From Haladaptatus paucihalophilus DX253 (lineage in GTDB: Archaea > Halobacteriota > Halobacteria > Halobacteriales > Haladaptataceae): a DNA stretch of 64,000 nucleotides. A program made the position numbers and the translations under genes. The notes beneath the pieces are model-generated. The model was not told the DNA's origin. It made no database searches and saw only the letters and a program-made list of their open reading frames with translations. The stretch spans positions 1,396,962 to 1,460,961 of the forward strand of contig NZ_AQXI01000001.1 in the NCBI RefSeq assembly GCF_000376445.1. The letters run 5' to 3'. Of the stretch, positions 16,843 to 24,786 are shown piece by piece (positions within the stretch are counted from its first letter, which is position 1; each line of letters opens with the position of its first letter).

Positions 16843-18084
16843 ATGAGCGAATCGTACGTGATCATCGGGGATGGCATCGCGGGCAGTTCCGCGGCCGAAA
16901 CCATCCGCGAGGAAAAACCCGACGCCGACATCGCCGTCATCACAGATGAGGGCGAAGCACTGTACAATCGTATTCTCATCAAGGAATTCGCCAAAGGCAA
17001 ACTCCCCGAAGCGCCCATCTCCATTCACGAACCGGAATGGTACGACGAGCGCGACATCGACCTCGAACTGAACACGTTCGTCACCGACATCGACCCGGAC
17101 GCACACGAGGTCCACACCCACGCGAGCGGGATCTACACCTACGACAAACTCCTCGTCGCCACGGGCGGGACGCCGACCCAGCTTCCGGTTGACAACAGCG
17201 ACGCCGACGGAATCCACCACTTCTGGACGTTTCAGGACGCCCGACGCATCGCCGAACACGCGGAAGCGTCGGACACCGGGACCGTCATCGGTGCGGGTCT
17301 TCTCGGCATCGACCTCGCCGCCATCTGTGCCGCACAGGACGTCGAAGCCAAGTACATCATGCGCGGCAACCGCTGGTGGCGCTACGGCCTGAGCCTCGAC
17401 GGTGCGGAGATCATTCACGACGCGCTCGAAGAGAAGGGCGTCGAACCCGTCCTCGAAAGCGGCGTCAACGGCTTCAAGACGGACGACGACGGCAACGTCG
17501 TCGCCACCATCGACGCGGACGACAACGAGTACGAGAGCGATTTCGTCGGCATCGCAATCGGCCTCAACTTCAACACGGAGTATCTGCAGGGCAGCGGCGT
17601 CGAGACGGACAACGGCGTCGTCGTGGACCAGTACATGCAGACGAACGTGGACGACATCTACGCCGCGGGTGACATCACGCGCTTCTACGACGTGATCTTG
17701 GACGAGTACGCCCAGAACGGGTCGTGGGGCAGCGCGAAACAGCAGGGCGTCATCGCCGCGAAGAACATGGTCGCGGACGACGAGGAAGAGGAGTTCCGCT
17801 GGGTTTCGTCGTACTCCATCACTCACTTCGACTTCCCGTTCCTCTCCTTCGGCTTCCCGACGATGGGCGACGACGAGTGCGAGGAGAAGTACAGCGAGAC
17901 CGAATGGCGTCGCCTCTCGTTCAAGGACGGAAAACTCATCGGCGGCGTCCTCATCGGCGATATCGCCCCGCAGGGCAAGTACAAGGACCTCATCCGCAAC
18001 GAGGTCGAGTGTGCCGACCAGAAGGAAATCCTCCTCGAGAAGGATTTCGACCCGGACAAACTCGCACCCCAGCAGGAACAGTGA
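16843..18084 (+). CDS. NAD(P)/FAD-dependent oxidoreductase (pyridine nucleotide-disulfide type)
   Basis: 413 residues. FAD motif YVIIGDGIAGSSAAETI at the N-terminus, LLVATGGTPTQLP linking strand, NAD(P) motif TVIGAGLLGIDLA at about 144-156, and the second FAD motif DDIYAAGDITRFYD at about 270. The layout is that of rubredoxin/ferredoxin reductases and of the NirB N-terminal region, without redox-active cysteines. Electron partner unknown. Very acidic overall. Monocistronic by spacing. Confidence 0.85.
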   Translation: MSESYVIIGDGIAGSSAAETIREEKPDADIAVITDEGEALYNRILIKEFAKGKLPEAPISIHEPEWYDERDIDLELNTFVTDIDPDAHEVHTHASGIYTYDKLLVATGGTPTQLPVDNSDADGIHHFWTFQDARRIAEHAEASDTGTVIGAGLLGIDLAAICAAQDVEAKYIMRGNRWWRYGLSLDGAEIIHDALEEKGVEPVLESGVNGFKTDDDGNVVATIDADDNEYESDFVGIAIGLNFNTEYLQGSGVETDNGVVVDQYMQTNVDDIYAAGDITRFYDVILDEYAQNGSWGSAKQQGVIAAKNMVADDEEEEFRWVSSYSITHFDFPFLSFGFPTMGDDECEEKYSETEWRRLSFKDGKLIGGVLIGDIAPQGKYKDLIRNEVECADQKEILLEKDFDPDKLAPQQEQ

Positions 18085-18161
18085 GGCCGTAGTGCGGAGC
18101 GGTTCGAGGTTGTATTTTTGTCGTTTGATGTAGATAAAATCAATAGCTGTCACGACGTGAA

Positions 18162-18171
18162 GATTTAAGTA
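18162..18171 (+). promoter_or_regulatory. TATA box, first small paralog
   Basis: The sequence gatttaagta is an archaeal TATA element. It sits 32 bases before ATG 18199 of a seven-codon frame and about 53 before GTG 18219. The downstream stretch cagttggtatca closely matches that after the TATA of the second paralog at 18468. Confidence 0.6.
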
Positions 18172-18218
18172 CTACCACGACAGTTGGTATCATTGGCCAT
18201 GCTCGGTCGGGAGAATTC

Positions 18219-18428
18219 GTGAAACCCAAGATAGCCGTCGAACCGGTGGATTCGATTCCGAACGACGCGCGCGTTCGACACTACGACGAACTCGAATACG
18301 ACGCGAAAGGGCACTTCCCGAGCGTCGTCGAACGCGGCGAACAACTCATCGACTGGGAGACAGCGGGACAGTTCAGTGACGGCGAATTCGTGAAGTACAC
18401 CGGTTATTTCCGGGTACTGCTCGCGTAG
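18219..18428 (+). CDS. Small haloarchaeal protein, paralog 1
   Basis: 69 residues from GTG. It shares a core with the next gene: a x-PxxxRVRHYDEL segment against a PAGVRVYHFDEL segment in paralog 2, and a C-terminal YTGYFRVLLA against DDYYRIDVP. I think these belong to a small haloarchaeal DUF (DUF7979-like), not confirmed. No catalytic motif. The GTG overlaps the TGA of a seven-codon frame starting at ATG 18199, which lies at the expected transcript start. A lost base near 18216 that split an original longer start is an alternative. Confidence 0.6.
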   Translation: MKPKIAVEPVDSIPNDARVRHYDELEYDAKGHFPSVVERGEQLIDWETAGQFSDGEFVKYTGYFRVLLA

Positions 18429-18467
18429 CGAGAGAACCATCACGTTTTTTCGAGACAATTGCCACAA

Positions 18468-18477
18468 GGTTTAAGAG
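18468..18477 (+). promoter_or_regulatory. TATA box, second small paralog
   Basis: ggtttaagag, centred about 34 bases before ATG 18506. The following caattggtaaca resembles cagttggtatca downstream of the first paralog's TATA box, suggesting the promoter was duplicated along with the gene. Confidence 0.6.
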
Positions 18478-18505
18478 GTGCTAAGTCAATTGGTAACATG
18501 TATCA

Positions 18506-18760
18506 ATGGCATCGAACAGCACGAGTAGTCTCGGGTCCGCATCGACCGGAGAGACGGCGTTTACCATCACCCGAACCGAAACCGTTCCGGCGGGCGTTCG
18601 GGTGTACCACTTCGACGAACTCTCGGAGGCGACTCAACAGGTGTTCGCGGAAATCGACGGCCGCGAGCGAGTCGTGAGGATGGGCGAAGCGGTGGCGAAC
18701 GAGTTCACGACCGACGCCCTCGTGGTGTTCGACGACTACTACCGAATCGACGTGCCCTGA
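18506..18760 (+). CDS. Small haloarchaeal protein, paralog 2
   Basis: 84 residues with a Ser/Thr-rich N-terminus (1-20) and the shared core RVYHFDELSEATQQVF. Function unknown. A second ATG at 18498 in another frame lies nearer the predicted transcript start but gives an Arg-rich product with no relatives in view, so 18506 is preferred. It is a tandem copy of the gene at 18219-18428, with its own promoter. Confidence 0.7.
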   Translation: MASNSTSSLGSASTGETAFTITRTETVPAGVRVYHFDELSEATQQVFAEIDGRERVVRMGEAVANEFTTDALVVFDDYYRIDVP

Positions 18761-18814
18761 CCGGGCGAACGAGCAACCGAAGCCGTTTTCTCCCGCAGGA
18801 CGGGATGTAGGGAC

Positions 18815-19234
18815 ATGAGCATGAGCGGAAGCGGCGAGATGACGCTGGCGTTCGAGTTGTCCGCGCTCAAAGCGTTGGCGAGTCCCGGAGCGGTGTTCGA
18901 AGACGCCCGACGCTGGACGCGGTACGTCGGCGTCATCTCCGACCAACCGACCTACGTGGTGACGAACTTCACCCGGAAGAACCGCATCCGACAGGACTTC
19001 TTCTCCGGCCCGAAAGGACGCGCCGAGAGCCTCGACAGCGTGAAATCGCAGTTCGACACCGACCGCCACGTCTTCGTCGGCGTGACCGACGAGGACCGCA
19101 AACTCGCCGAGGAGCACGACTGGGAGTTCCTCCACGTCGAGGACGCCGCCGAGGCGGCCGAGTGGGACCTCGCGTCCGACGACGACGGCGAAGGGACGGC
19201 GAACGAAGAGGACGTGCGCGACGACTGGCCGTAG
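18815..19234 (+). CDS. Conserved haloarchaeal protein (DUF7124-like)
   Basis: 139 residues. An ordered N-terminal domain (MTLAFELSALKALASPGAVFEDARRW, then YVGVISDQPTYVVTNFTRKNRIRQDFF) is followed by an acidic tail (EWDLASDDDGEG). From memory this is the DUF7124 family. Function unknown. The first two Met codons (MSMSGSG) are both possible starts. Confidence 0.75.
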   Translation: MSMSGSGEMTLAFELSALKALASPGAVFEDARRWTRYVGVISDQPTYVVTNFTRKNRIRQDFFSGPKGRAESLDSVKSQFDTDRHVFVGVTDEDRKLAEEHDWEFLHVEDAAEAAEWDLASDDDGEGTANEEDVRDDWP

Positions 19235-19253
19235 CCGGAGAATCGCTACTCGG

Positions 19254-19517
19254 TCAGCGGTCCGCCCGCAACCGTCGTCTCCCTTCCTCGGTTATCTGAT
19301 AACAGCACCAGTTCGAGTTCCGAACGAGGTCGCGCTCGACGAGGGAACGACAGCGAGTCGCGGTGACGCAGTTGGACAGCGACAGTCGTCGTTCGATGTC
19401 GATTCGAACCTGTATCCCCTCCGCGTCGAGCAGTCGGAGGATTCGTTCGTCGATCGGGCGCAGTCGGTCGGGAACCCCGCTGGCCTGTGCCATAGCAGTC
19501 AGTATTTTTTCCGCCAT
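19254..19517 (-). CDS. Winged-helix DNA-binding protein (PhiH1-like)
   Basis: 87 residues with one winged helix: DERILRLLDAEG, RLSLSNCVTATRCRSLVERDLVRNSNWCCYQITEEGRRRL. The pattern matches short haloarchaeal PhiH1-repressor-type regulators that pair a recognition helix with a wing ending ITxEGRRxL. The annotated ATG is at 19517; a later ATG at 19493 is possible. Target unknown. Convergent with the gene to the left and divergent from the DUF5815-like gene. Confidence 0.8.
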   Translation of the reverse strand: MAEKILTAMAQASGVPDRLRPIDERILRLLDAEGIQVRIDIERRLSLSNCVTATRCRSLVERDLVRNSNWCCYQITEEGRRRLRADR

Positions 19518-19641
19518 CAAATAGCTCGCTAAGAGGGGTATGTATCGTGGGCTGGAACGGGGGAGGACTATTGAGCACTATCTGTACGGTCGCGGTACGT
19601 GTCGGGCGAACGAATCGGCTCCGACGACGACCAATCACGTT

Positions 19642-19650
19642 CTTTAAACT
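19642..19650 (+). promoter_or_regulatory. TATA box for DUF5815-like gene
   Basis: ctttaaact, centred 26 bases before ATG 19672, giving a leaderless transcript. Confidence 0.55.
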
Positions 19651-19671
19651 CGTCAGGGACAAACGGAGCGT

Positions 19672-20205
19672 ATGGCAGAACCGCGCGTACCGGGAGGAGA
19701 CGGTGCGACGCTCGACCTCCCCTGTGGCGAGTCGGTGGCGACCGGGAAACTCGACATGGGGATGCGCGAGTACGACTGTGACTGTGGCGAATCGCATGCG
19801 GTCGTCATGGACGTCCATCCGCCGTCACGGTTCGTCCCCGAGTTCCTCGTGGATATCCTCCGCGAAACCATCGATACGACCGACGAGAACGTCGAATTCG
19901 GCACGCTCCACATCATGGGCGTCGTCATGGAGGAGTTCCCCGAGGAGGTCGCAAGCGAGGACGTGGCGGAAAACCCCGACCTCGGCTACGCGATGGTCTG
20001 GGTGACCGACTTCGACTCGCGTCGTCTTCACGAGGTCGTCGTCGAACTCATCGTCGAACTGATGGAACACGCCGTCAGCCACGCCGAGGACGACGAGGCG
20101 ATGAGTCAGTTCGAAGCGGACATGCTGAACTTCGACGTGCCGACCTTCGTCGAACAGTATCGGAAGGAACGCGATTTCTCCGGGCCGCACGACCGACCGG
20201 CGTGA
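19672..20205 (+). CDS. Conserved haloarchaeal protein (DUF5815-like)
   Basis: 177 residues, acidic. An N-terminal Cys-containing segment (DLPCGE, then YDCDCGESHAVVMDVHPPSRF) suggests metal binding; the rest is helical with VVVELIVELMEHAVSHAEDDEA. I recall this as DUF5815. No known activity. The TATA-to-ATG spacing of 26 fixes the start. Confidence 0.78.
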   Translation: MAEPRVPGGDGATLDLPCGESVATGKLDMGMREYDCDCGESHAVVMDVHPPSRFVPEFLVDILRETIDTTDENVEFGTLHIMGVVMEEFPEEVASEDVAENPDLGYAMVWVTDFDSRRLHEVVVELIVELMEHAVSHAEDDEAMSQFEADMLNFDVPTFVEQYRKERDFSGPHDRPA

Positions 20206-20241
20206 GCGGGGACGCTCCGACCGGGGTGGTTGTCTGACTGA

Positions 20242-20250
20242 AATTTAAGT
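20242..20250 (+). promoter_or_regulatory. TATA box
   Basis: aatttaagt, centred near 20246. It is 28 bases before ATG 20274, which decides among three in-frame ATGs of the next gene. Confidence 0.55.
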
Positions 20251-20273
20251 ACCTAATGACCGATATGACGACC

Positions 20274-20495
20274 ATGCCACTTCGGGGGAGTGCGTTCGAA
20301 CGGATTCGGGACGTCGTGACCGAACACGGGACCGGTGAACCGTTGACGGCGCGGGAAATCCTTTGCCTCCTCGACGAGAGCGACGCCCACGAGGAGTTCG
20401 AGAGTACACACGAAATCGCCACCGTCCTCGGGCGACGGGCACAGGCGGGCGACGTGACCGTGATTCGGTCCTCGCCGTATCGATACGAACTCTGA
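20274..20495 (+). CDS. Small winged-helix-like protein
   Basis: 73 residues. The segment TAREILCLLDESDAHEEFESTHEIATVLGRRAQAGDVTVI reads as a helix-turn-helix with a wing; the end is SSPYRYEL. In-frame ATGs at 20256 and 20265 would lie upstream of the expected leaderless start, so 20274 is used. It may regulate or serve as a small DNA-binding adaptor; no family name is certain. The following Vms1-like gene begins 62 bases later. Confidence 0.68.
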   Translation: MPLRGSAFERIRDVVTEHGTGEPLTAREILCLLDESDAHEEFESTHEIATVLGRRAQAGDVTVIRSSPYRYEL

Positions 20496-20557
20496 GTGCG
20501 ACGCGAATCCCGGTTGTACACCAAACTACAAGACCCCGGAACGCCCCCTTCGAGTCG

Positions 20558-21445
20558 ATGCTGGACGAGTTGCTCGGGCGCGCGGAGCTGAAAGAGCGAA
20601 TCGACGACCTCGAAGACGACAAACATCATCTCGAACGGCAGTTGGAAGCCGAACAGGAACGGCGGGCGGAAGCCGTCACCGAACGCCAGAACGCAGAAGA
20701 GCGGGTCAACCGCCTCGAAAACCGCATCGTGGAACTCGAAGATCGAGTGGAGCGACTGCAAAGCGACGAGGAATCGGTCGAGTTCCGCGGCACCGAAACG
20801 CTTCACGGAGAACGGGTGGACGACGTGTTGGCCCGACTCGACAGCTTCGAGACGGAACCGGAAGGGGCGTTGACCGCGATGGTGGACGACGACCTTCCCG
20901 AAGCGGTGGCCGAGGCGTTCGGGGACCACGGGTCGCTCGTCGCTCGCGCCGCCCCGTGTCTGGCCGTGACCGACGACGCGGGACTCGTCAGCGCGGCGCT
21001 CGTCACGCCGAATCCTCCGGAACCGTTCGTCTCGTGGAGCGACGACTTCGCGTTCGAGTCGTCGTGGTTCCGGCCGGAGGGTCGGTTCGCGTTCGCGCTC
21101 GTCCGCTCCGACCTGTTCGCCATCGCCGAGTACGACGGCCGGGACCGCCTGTCGGTCGCGGGATTCGAAAGCGACGTGAAGGGGGACCACTCGAAAGGCG
21201 GGTTCTCACAGGCTCGGTTCGAGCGGATTCGAGACGAACAGATTGCCGACCATCTGGAGCGCTGTCGGGAGGAGATAGACGCCCGCGACGCGGAGCGTCT
21301 GTACGTCGTCGGCCAGCGAACGCTCCTCTCGGAGTTCCGCGACGATGCCGAGGCGACCAAACCGGTGGACGCGACCGGCAAACCGAAGGAGGCACTCGAC
21401 GACGCTTTCTACGAGTTCTGGACGACGCGGCTGTTTCGAGTGTGA
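20558..21445 (+). CDS. Vms1/Ankzf1-type peptidyl-tRNA hydrolase
   Basis: 295 residues. Residues 1-70 form a strong Glu/Arg-rich coiled coil. The remainder is an eRF1-domain-2-like VLRF1 fold, with SVAGFESDVKGDHSKGGFSQARFERIRDEQ near 205-235; the GGFSQARFxRxR element corresponds to the GGQ-like loop that releases peptides from tRNA on stalled 60S/50S subunits. Such proteins act in ribosome-associated quality control. Here the Q of GGQ is replaced by F-S-Q order, as in Vms1 relatives. Confidence 0.82.
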   Translation: MLDELLGRAELKERIDDLEDDKHHLERQLEAEQERRAEAVTERQNAEERVNRLENRIVELEDRVERLQSDEESVEFRGTETLHGERVDDVLARLDSFETEPEGALTAMVDDDLPEAVAEAFGDHGSLVARAAPCLAVTDDAGLVSAALVTPNPPEPFVSWSDDFAFESSWFRPEGRFAFALVRSDLFAIAEYDGRDRLSVAGFESDVKGDHSKGGFSQARFERIRDEQIADHLERCREEIDARDAERLYVVGQRTLLSEFRDDAEATKPVDATGKPKEALDDAFYEFWTTRLFRV

Positions 21446-21451
21446 CTCCTC

Positions 21452-21658
21452 TCAGTCCAGCTTCGCGTGGAACAGCAGGCGGCCGCATTCGGGACACATG
21501 CCCGTTTCGACCTCCTTTCGCTCGTTCATGCCGAGCGAGCCGAGAAGTCCCTCTCGACGTTCGCTCGTTTTCACGTACGGTTTCCACGCGTCGTTCATGC
21601 CGAACTTGACCGGTTCGAGCGAGACGTCGCAGTCGGGACAGCGGTCACGACTCATCAT
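21452..21658 (-). CDS. Small zinc-ribbon protein
   Basis: 68 residues with CPDC near the N-terminus and CPEC near the C-terminus, spaced about 45 residues, ending RLLFHAKLD. The two pairs should make one zinc ribbon. Between them is a basic, Gly-rich linker. Function unknown. Two adjacent ATG codons (21658, 21655) are both possible. Six bases separate it from the convergent Vms1-like gene. Confidence 0.75.
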   Translation of the reverse strand: MMSRDRCPDCDVSLEPVKFGMNDAWKPYVKTSERREGLLGSLGMNERKEVETGMCPECGRLLFHAKLD

Positions 21659-21716
21659 ACGAGAACCATTTTCACGAGAAACCGTGGGTGTTCCGCTTTC
21701 CCCGACTCACACCGAC

Positions 21717-22598
21717 TCACCGACGTTCTATCGTCGCTCCGCCCCCGACGGCGGTCGGATAGGCGCGCGCCTCCACGTCGGCGTCGGAGAACGCGTCCAA
21801 CATCGCGCTCGCGACCGCGCTCTGCCCGTCGTCGTGACAGACGGCGAGGACGCTCGGTCCGGCCCCGCTGACCGCGACGCCCGTCGCACCGGCGTCGAGC
21901 GCGGCGGTTCGCACCGCGTCGAAGCCGTCGATGAGCGACGCCCGCGACCCGGTGACCGAACCGTCTTCGAGACCCGTTCCGACGAGCTCCGGGTTGTCGC
22001 GGAACATCCCCGCGGTGAGCGTCGCGGCGTTCCCGACGGTATCGACCAGTTCGTCGATGTCCACCGACTGGGGAACGACGCGCCTCGCATCCCGCGTCGA
22101 GACGACGATTTCCGGCAGGCAGGCGACAACAGGAATCGACGCCTCGACTTGCGTGATGGCGTCGTCGGTGACCATCGTGAACCCGCCGAGAATCGACGGC
22201 GCAACGTTGTCCGCGTGGGCTTCGCCCGAGACGGCGGCCTCGCCCTCCGCCGCGACGCGGACGAGTTCGCGCCGTGTGAGCCCGCAGTCGTAGAGTTCGT
22301 TCAGGGCGACGGCCGCGGCGGCCGCGCTGGCGGCGGACGACCCGAGTCCCGACGACGGTCGAACTCCCTTGTTGATCCGAATGTGCGCGGGCGTCCCGAG
22401 TTCCTCGGCGACGACGCCCGCCGTGTTCTTCGGCGGTTCAGTCGGGATGTACTGTTCCCCGACGCCCGTCACCTCTATCGTCGTCTCCTCCGCTCGTTCG
22501 ACCCGAACGATGTCGGCGGGACGTTCCAATGCCAATCCGAACACGTCGAACCCACACCCCAGATTGGCACTCGTAGCCGGTGCCCGCACTGTGACCAT
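21717..22598 (-). CDS. thrB: Homoserine kinase
   Basis: 293 residues of the GHMP kinase superfamily. It phosphorylates homoserine on the way to threonine. Motif 1 (VRAPATSANLGCGFDVFGLAL) and the phosphate loop GVRPSSGLGSSAASAAAAA at about 78-96 are intact, as is the C-terminal GATGVAVSGAGPSVLAV. Threonine synthase is not adjacent. Divergent from dgcN, sharing about 136 bases of upstream DNA. Confidence 0.95.
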   Translation of the reverse strand: MVTVRAPATSANLGCGFDVFGLALERPADIVRVERAEETTIEVTGVGEQYIPTEPPKNTAGVVAEELGTPAHIRINKGVRPSSGLGSSAASAAAAAVALNELYDCGLTRRELVRVAAEGEAAVSGEAHADNVAPSILGGFTMVTDDAITQVEASIPVVACLPEIVVSTRDARRVVPQSVDIDELVDTVGNAATLTAGMFRDNPELVGTGLEDGSVTGSRASLIDGFDAVRTAALDAGATGVAVSGAGPSVLAVCHDDGQSAVASAMLDAFSDADVEARAYPTAVGGGATIERR

Positions 22599-22701
22599 GC
22601 AAAGGCTATCGAAAGCACGGACAAAAACCTTCGCCTCGGGGCGGAATCGACATCCTCGAAACCCGACAACCGGATGCGATTACTACGTTACCGCGAGAGA
22701 C

Positions 22702-22711
22702 GGGTTTAAGC
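22702..22711 (+). promoter_or_regulatory. TATA box for dgcN-dgcA
   Basis: gggtttaagc, centred 28 bases before ATG 22735; supports that start and a leaderless two-gene message. Confidence 0.6.
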
Positions 22712-22734
22712 CACCGTGCCACCACCGCACACGC

Positions 22735-23748
22735 ATGCAGGTTGCGATACTGGCGCACGAAAAGTTCCCCGGTCGCGCGAAGACGGCGGTCGGGATTCTA
22801 CGCTACGCTGACTACGACGTCGCGGCGGTACTCGACCGCGACCGTCCCGGAGAACGCGTCACCGACCACGTACCCGACGTCCAGGACGCACCGATAGTCG
22901 CCGGAATGGACGACGTTGGGGACGTGGACGCGCTCGTCATCGGCATCGCACCCATCGGCGGCGGGTTCGACGAGTCGTGGCGACCGGACGTGGAGAGCGC
23001 GCTCGAACGCGGCTGTGACGTGATTTCGGGACTGCACTACTTCCTCGAAGACGACGATGAGTTCGCCCGATTGGCCGAGGCGAACGACTGCGATATTTGG
23101 GACGTTCGAAAGCCCCGCGACGACCTCACCGTCAGCCAAGGCGTGGCCGACGAGGTGGACGCGGAAGTCGTCCTCACCGTCGGAACGGACTGCTCGGTCG
23201 GGAAGATGACCGCCACGCTCGAACTCGTGCAGGCGGCCCGCGACCGCGGCGAGAGCGTCGGGTTCATCCCGACCGGACAAACGGGAATCATGATAGACGG
23301 ATGGGGCAACCCTATCGACCGCGTGGTGAGCGACTTCACCGCGGGGGCCGTCGAGGAGATGATTTTGGAGCGCGGCGACGAGTACGACTACCTGTTCGTG
23401 GAAGGACAGGGAAGCATCGTCCACCCGGCCTACTCGGCCGTGACGTGCGGGATTCTTCACGGATCCATGCCGGACAAACTCGTCCTCTGTCACGAGGCCG
23501 GAAAGGAGGTCATCCACGGCTACGAGTCCGTCTCCCTGCCGCCGATTTCGGAGTACGTCTCGCTCTACGAGGGCCTCGCCCACCCGGTACACGAGACCGA
23601 AATCGTCGCCGGAGCCATCAACACGTCCGGTATCGAGGACGACGAGGACGCCCGCGCGGCGGTCGCCGAGTACGAATCCGCGCTCGGAGCGCCCGCAGCG
23701 GACCTCGTTCGGTTCGACGCCGAGGCCGTGTTGGAGGCGATTCTGTGA
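22735..23748 (+). CDS. dgcN: DUF1611 family N-acyltransferase, DgcN-like
   Basis: 337 residues. An N-terminal Rossmann-like domain (about 1-140) is followed by a P-loop-type domain with TVGTDCSVGKMTATLEL near 144-160 and GQGSIVHPAYSAVTCGILHG. In Proteobacteria, DgcN proteins of this family N-acetylate D-amino acids such as D-glutamate before racemisation. The next gene overlaps it by GTGA and encodes the matching racemase-type enzyme, which supports this role. In archaea the activity is untested to my knowledge, so substrate is inferred. Confidence 0.82.
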   Translation: MQVAILAHEKFPGRAKTAVGILRYADYDVAAVLDRDRPGERVTDHVPDVQDAPIVAGMDDVGDVDALVIGIAPIGGGFDESWRPDVESALERGCDVISGLHYFLEDDDEFARLAEANDCDIWDVRKPRDDLTVSQGVADEVDAEVVLTVGTDCSVGKMTATLELVQAARDRGESVGFIPTGQTGIMIDGWGNPIDRVVSDFTAGAVEEMILERGDEYDYLFVEGQGSIVHPAYSAVTCGILHGSMPDKLVLCHEAGKEVIHGYESVSLPPISEYVSLYEGLAHPVHETEIVAGAINTSGIEDDEDARAAVAEYESALGAPAADLVRFDAEAVLEAIL

Positions 23749-24782
23749 GCCTCACGGCCGAGTTTGAGCGGATTTCGCTCCCGCTCGAACACGCCTTCAC
23801 CATCTCGCGAGGCACGCAGACGGCCGCGGAAAACGTCGTCGTGAAAATCGAGGATGACGACGGAAACGTCGGCATCGGCGGGGCCGCCCCCTCGGAACAC
23901 TACGGCGAGACGGCGGCGACGGTCGAAGCCGTCATGCCGGACCTCCTCGCCGTCGTCGAACGGGTGGACGACCCACACGCGCTCGCCCGAATCGAACGGG
24001 AGATGCGCGAGACGGTGAACCGCAACCCGGCGGCGCGCTGTGCGGTGAGTATCGCGCTGCACGACCTCGTGGCGAAACGCGCCGGACTGCCGCTGTATCG
24101 CTACTGGGGACTCGACGGGCGCGAGACGCTCGAAACGTCGTTCACCATCGGTATCGACCCGACCGACGTAATGCGCGAGAAGACGCGCGAGGCAGTCGCG
24201 GCCGGGTACGGAACCTTGAAGGTGAAGGTCGGCACCGACCGCGACGAGGAAATCGTCGGCGCGATTCGGGAGGAAGCGCCCGACGCGACGATTCGCGTGG
24301 ACGCGAATCAGGCGTGGAGTCCGCGCGAGGCGGTGCGGAAGATCGACGCGCTCGCCGACTTCGGCGTGGAATTCGTCGAACAGCCCGTCCCCGCCGAGAA
24401 TCCGGACGGAATGGCCTTCGTCCGCGAACGCGCCGCCCTCCCCATCGCGGCCGACGAGTCCTGCATCACGCTGGAGGACATCCCGAGAATTGCGGGCAAG
24501 GCCGACATCGCCAACCTGAAACTGATGAAGTGCGGCGGCCTCCGCGAGGCGATGCGGATGATTCACGCCGCGAACGCCCACGGCTTGGAACTCATGCTCG
24601 GGTGCATGGTCGAGAGCAACGCCAGCATCGCGGCGGCGTGTCACCTCGTTCCCCTGCTCGACTACGCGGATTTGGACGGGTCGCTCCTGCTCGCCGAGGA
24701 CGAGTACGAGGGCGTCCCGATGCCGAACGGCGTCATCGACCTCGAAACGGGACGCGCGGGCACCGGCGTTCGAAAATCGTAG
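23745..24782 (+). CDS. dgcA: Dipeptide epimerase / N-acyl-amino-acid racemase (enolase superfamily)
   Basis: 345 residues from GTG 23745. A muconate-lactonising-type enolase-superfamily enzyme: capping domain, then the KxK catalytic pair (K159, K161), metal ligands in VDANQAW, EQPVP and ADESC, and the opposite-face lysine in NLKLMKCGGL. Known relatives epimerise L-Ala-D/L-Glu dipeptides (YcjG, YkfB) or racemise N-acetyl-D-Glu (DgcA). Overlap with dgcN by GTGA favours the DgcA reading, but the dipeptide-epimerase role would fit the cell-wall-peptide genes at 46-61 kb. The two reactions are chemically the same. Confidence 0.86.
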   Translation: MSLTAEFERISLPLEHAFTISRGTQTAAENVVVKIEDDDGNVGIGGAAPSEHYGETAATVEAVMPDLLAVVERVDDPHALARIEREMRETVNRNPAARCAVSIALHDLVAKRAGLPLYRYWGLDGRETLETSFTIGIDPTDVMREKTREAVAAGYGTLKVKVGTDRDEEIVGAIREEAPDATIRVDANQAWSPREAVRKIDALADFGVEFVEQPVPAENPDGMAFVRERAALPIAADESCITLEDIPRIAGKADIANLKLMKCGGLREAMRMIHAANAHGLELMLGCMVESNASIAAACHLVPLLDYADLDGSLLLAEDEYEGVPMPNGVIDLETGRAGTGVRKS

Positions 24783-24786
24783 GTCG

